Under the pieces are notes generated by a model. That model made no database searches. It saw nothing but the letters and a program-made list of their open reading frames with translations, and was not told the origin of the DNA. From Pseudomonadota bacterium (GTDB lineage: Bacteria; Pseudomonadota; Alphaproteobacteria; Rhizobiales; Beijerinckiaceae): a stretch of DNA of 14,100 bases. The position numbers and the translations under genes were made by a program. Positions 12,925 through 14,100 of this stretch are shown one piece after another; position 1 is the stretch's first letter; every line of letters begins with the position of its first letter. Where the stretch lies: NCBI GenBank assembly GCA_023386155.1, contig JAEWKH010000134.1:1-14100 (forward strand). Reading direction: 5' to 3'.

Positions 12925-14100
12925 GCTCCCTCATCGGGCGGCGCTCCCTTGACGAGCTTGAGCGCCTGGCGGGCAGCCGCAGCCGGCTCGGCCTCATCGC
13001 GGCCCGACACCTGCACGGTCGGGAACGCAAATCGGATGCCGTTCTCGTCAAAGGCCTTCTTGAGCATGGCGTAGGCTTTCCGTCGAATGACGAACTGCTC
13101 GCCGGGGCGGGTCATCATCTTCATGCGCAGCTGGATGGCAAACTCGCCGAACTGCTCCACACCCTGCATCTTCAAAGGCTCGATGATGTTGGGCGCGAGC
13201 TCCGGGTCCGCCGACAGGGCCTTGCCAACTTGCTTGATGACTTTCTTCGCCAGGTCGAAATCGGTGTCGTAGGTGACGTTGATGGTCATCTTGTCGATGA
13301 CCCAGTCGCGGCTCATGTTCTCCACCGCCCCGAGCTGCCCATATGGTACGGTGAAGATCGGACCCCGATGGTGACGCAGCTTCACGGATCGGAAGCCGAG
13401 AGACTCGACGGTGCCCTTGTAGCTGCCGCTCTGGATGTACTCGCCGACCCGGAAGGCATCGTCGAGCAGATAGAAGATCCCGCTGATGACGTCCTTCACC
13501 AGAGTCTGCGACCCGAAGCCGATGGCAACGCCGAAAATTCCCGCGCCGGCGATCAAGGGGCCGATCTCCACGCCCAGGGACGAAAGCGCCATGAGCACCG
13601 CCACCGTGGCCAGCACGACGAAGACCGCCATGCGCAGCATCGGCAGGAGGGTTCGAATCCGCGCCTGACGCAAAGCCTCCTCGCTGCCCGGAGGGGCCAC
13701 GACCCGGAGGTTTGAGAGACGCCGGTCGATCTGGGTCTTCACCAATTGCCAGAGGAGATCGGCCACCAGCAGGATCACGATACTGCTGAGCGCGCCCCTC
13801 ACCAGCCGCGTCAGGACCGTGTCGCGGCTCGTCATCTCGCCCAGGTCGATCCCCCAGGCCCAGGCCAGGAACAGAGCAGCGCCGATCATCAGAATGACCC
13901 GCACGCCCCGATCCAGGAATACGGCCCAGAGTTCGTGATTCTGGTCAGGTTCTGCGCCCTCGTGAGGCCTCAGCAGATGGCGGGCGGATTGTTTGGTAAT
14001 CTTCAACGCCTGCGGCAACACAACGGCCACGACCAGCAGCCAGAACAGGCCCATCAGGCCCGCGACCCACAAGCCCCACAGCAGGACGAGATAAAGCGAT
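12921..14100 (-). CDS. MscS-family mechanosensitive ion channel, 3' part (392 aa seen)
   Basis: MscS-type channels open under membrane tension and release solutes in hypo-osmotic shock. The frame is open through the right edge, so the N-terminus lies outside the window; the TTG near 14072 is not a credible start. Within the visible part there are transmembrane segments at about 1-29, 66-85, 100-120 and 155-177. The pore helix TM3 follows at about 180-208 (LIAGAGIFGVAIGFGSQTLV, then KDVISGIF). The beta-domain motif follows (DDAFRVGEYIQ, GTVESLGFRSVKLRHHRG, FTVPYGQLGAVENMSRDW), then the alpha/beta domain with YDTDFDLAKKVIKQVG and a C-terminal Ala/Glu tail. With at least four visible transmembrane spans it belongs to a larger member of the family than the three-span Escherichia coli MscS. 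Its TAG stop is formed at the junction with the RIME-like repeat. Confidence 0.92.
   Translation of the reverse strand, partial: SLYLVLLWGLWVAGLMGLFWLLVVAVVLPQALKITKQSARHLLRPHEGAEPDQNHELWAVFLDRGVRVILMIGAALFLAWAWGIDLGEMTSRDTVLTRLVRGALSSIVILLVADLLWQLVKTQIDRRLSNLRVVAPPGSEEALRQARIRTLLPMLRMAVFVVLATVAVLMALSSLGVEIGPLIAGAGIFGVAIGFGSQTLVKDVISGIFYLLDDAFRVGEYIQSGSYKGTVESLGFRSVKLRHHRGPIFTVPYGQLGAVENMSRDWVIDKMTINVTYDTDFDLAKKVIKQVGKALSADPELAPNIIEPLKMQGVEQFGEFAIQLRMKMMTRPGEQFVIRRKAYAMLKKAFDENGIRFAFPTVQVSGRDEAEPAAAARQALKLVKGAPPDEGA

Noticed and set aside
13650..13660. tRNA T-arm-like ggttcgaatcc
   Set aside because: It lies inside the mscS-type coding sequence, and no acceptor stem, D-arm or anticodon arm is found around it.

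Overview
The window is GC-rich DNA that reads as a chromosomal or accessory segment of an alphaproteobacterium, probably of the order Hyphomicrobiales (Microvirga, Methylobacterium or Bosea-like). The pointers are the codon usage, the RIME-like palindromic repeats, the neighbourhood pta - ackA - DUF3141 - fabI, and the DUF3302-HlyD pair. The genus is an inference. Apart from a transposase tail at the left edge, every gene I accept is on the minus strand, so transcription runs from right to left.

Layout from high to low coordinates: the 3' part of an MscS-type mechanosensitive channel (cut by the right edge); a RIME-like repeat; a short AraC-family regulator (12312-12737); a tight five-gene block of phosphotransacetylase, acetate kinase, an unknown 170-aa protein, a large DUF3141 PHA-synthase-like hydrolase and a FabI-type enoyl-ACP reductase (12083 down to 6110, with gaps of -4 to about +60 nt); a DUF3302 membrane protein overlapping an HlyD-type membrane fusion protein (YibI/YibH-like); a possible 40-aa small protein; two secreted glycine-rich proteins, one of 221 aa and one of 929 aa with an SH3 domain; a second RIME-like repeat in opposite orientation; and, on the plus strand, the end of an IS630-family transposase.

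How the genes may work together: Pta and AckA interconvert acetyl-CoA, acetyl phosphate and acetate with ATP formation. The DUF3141 enzyme (Cys-Asp-His triad as in PHA synthases) and the FabI paralogue place acyl-thioester chemistry in the same transcript, suggesting an overflow or redox-balancing module at the acetyl-CoA node.

The main new signal is a candidate operator family. A 17-bp half-site, roughly gcttgacNNNttgggac on the plus strand, occurs as a tandem pair with an exact 21-bp period in three non-coding places: upstream of the short AraC gene, upstream of pta, and upstream of the 221-aa secreted glycine-rich protein. A 21-bp period of 17-bp half-sites is the geometry of classical AraC-type sites. 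I infer that the short AraC protein, which lacks a sensor domain, controls itself, the acetate operon and a cell-surface gene. The second notable point is the pair of RIME-like repeats: their inner stem is kept by a compensating one-base change in each arm, and in both cases the repeat end supplies the stop codon of the adjoining gene.
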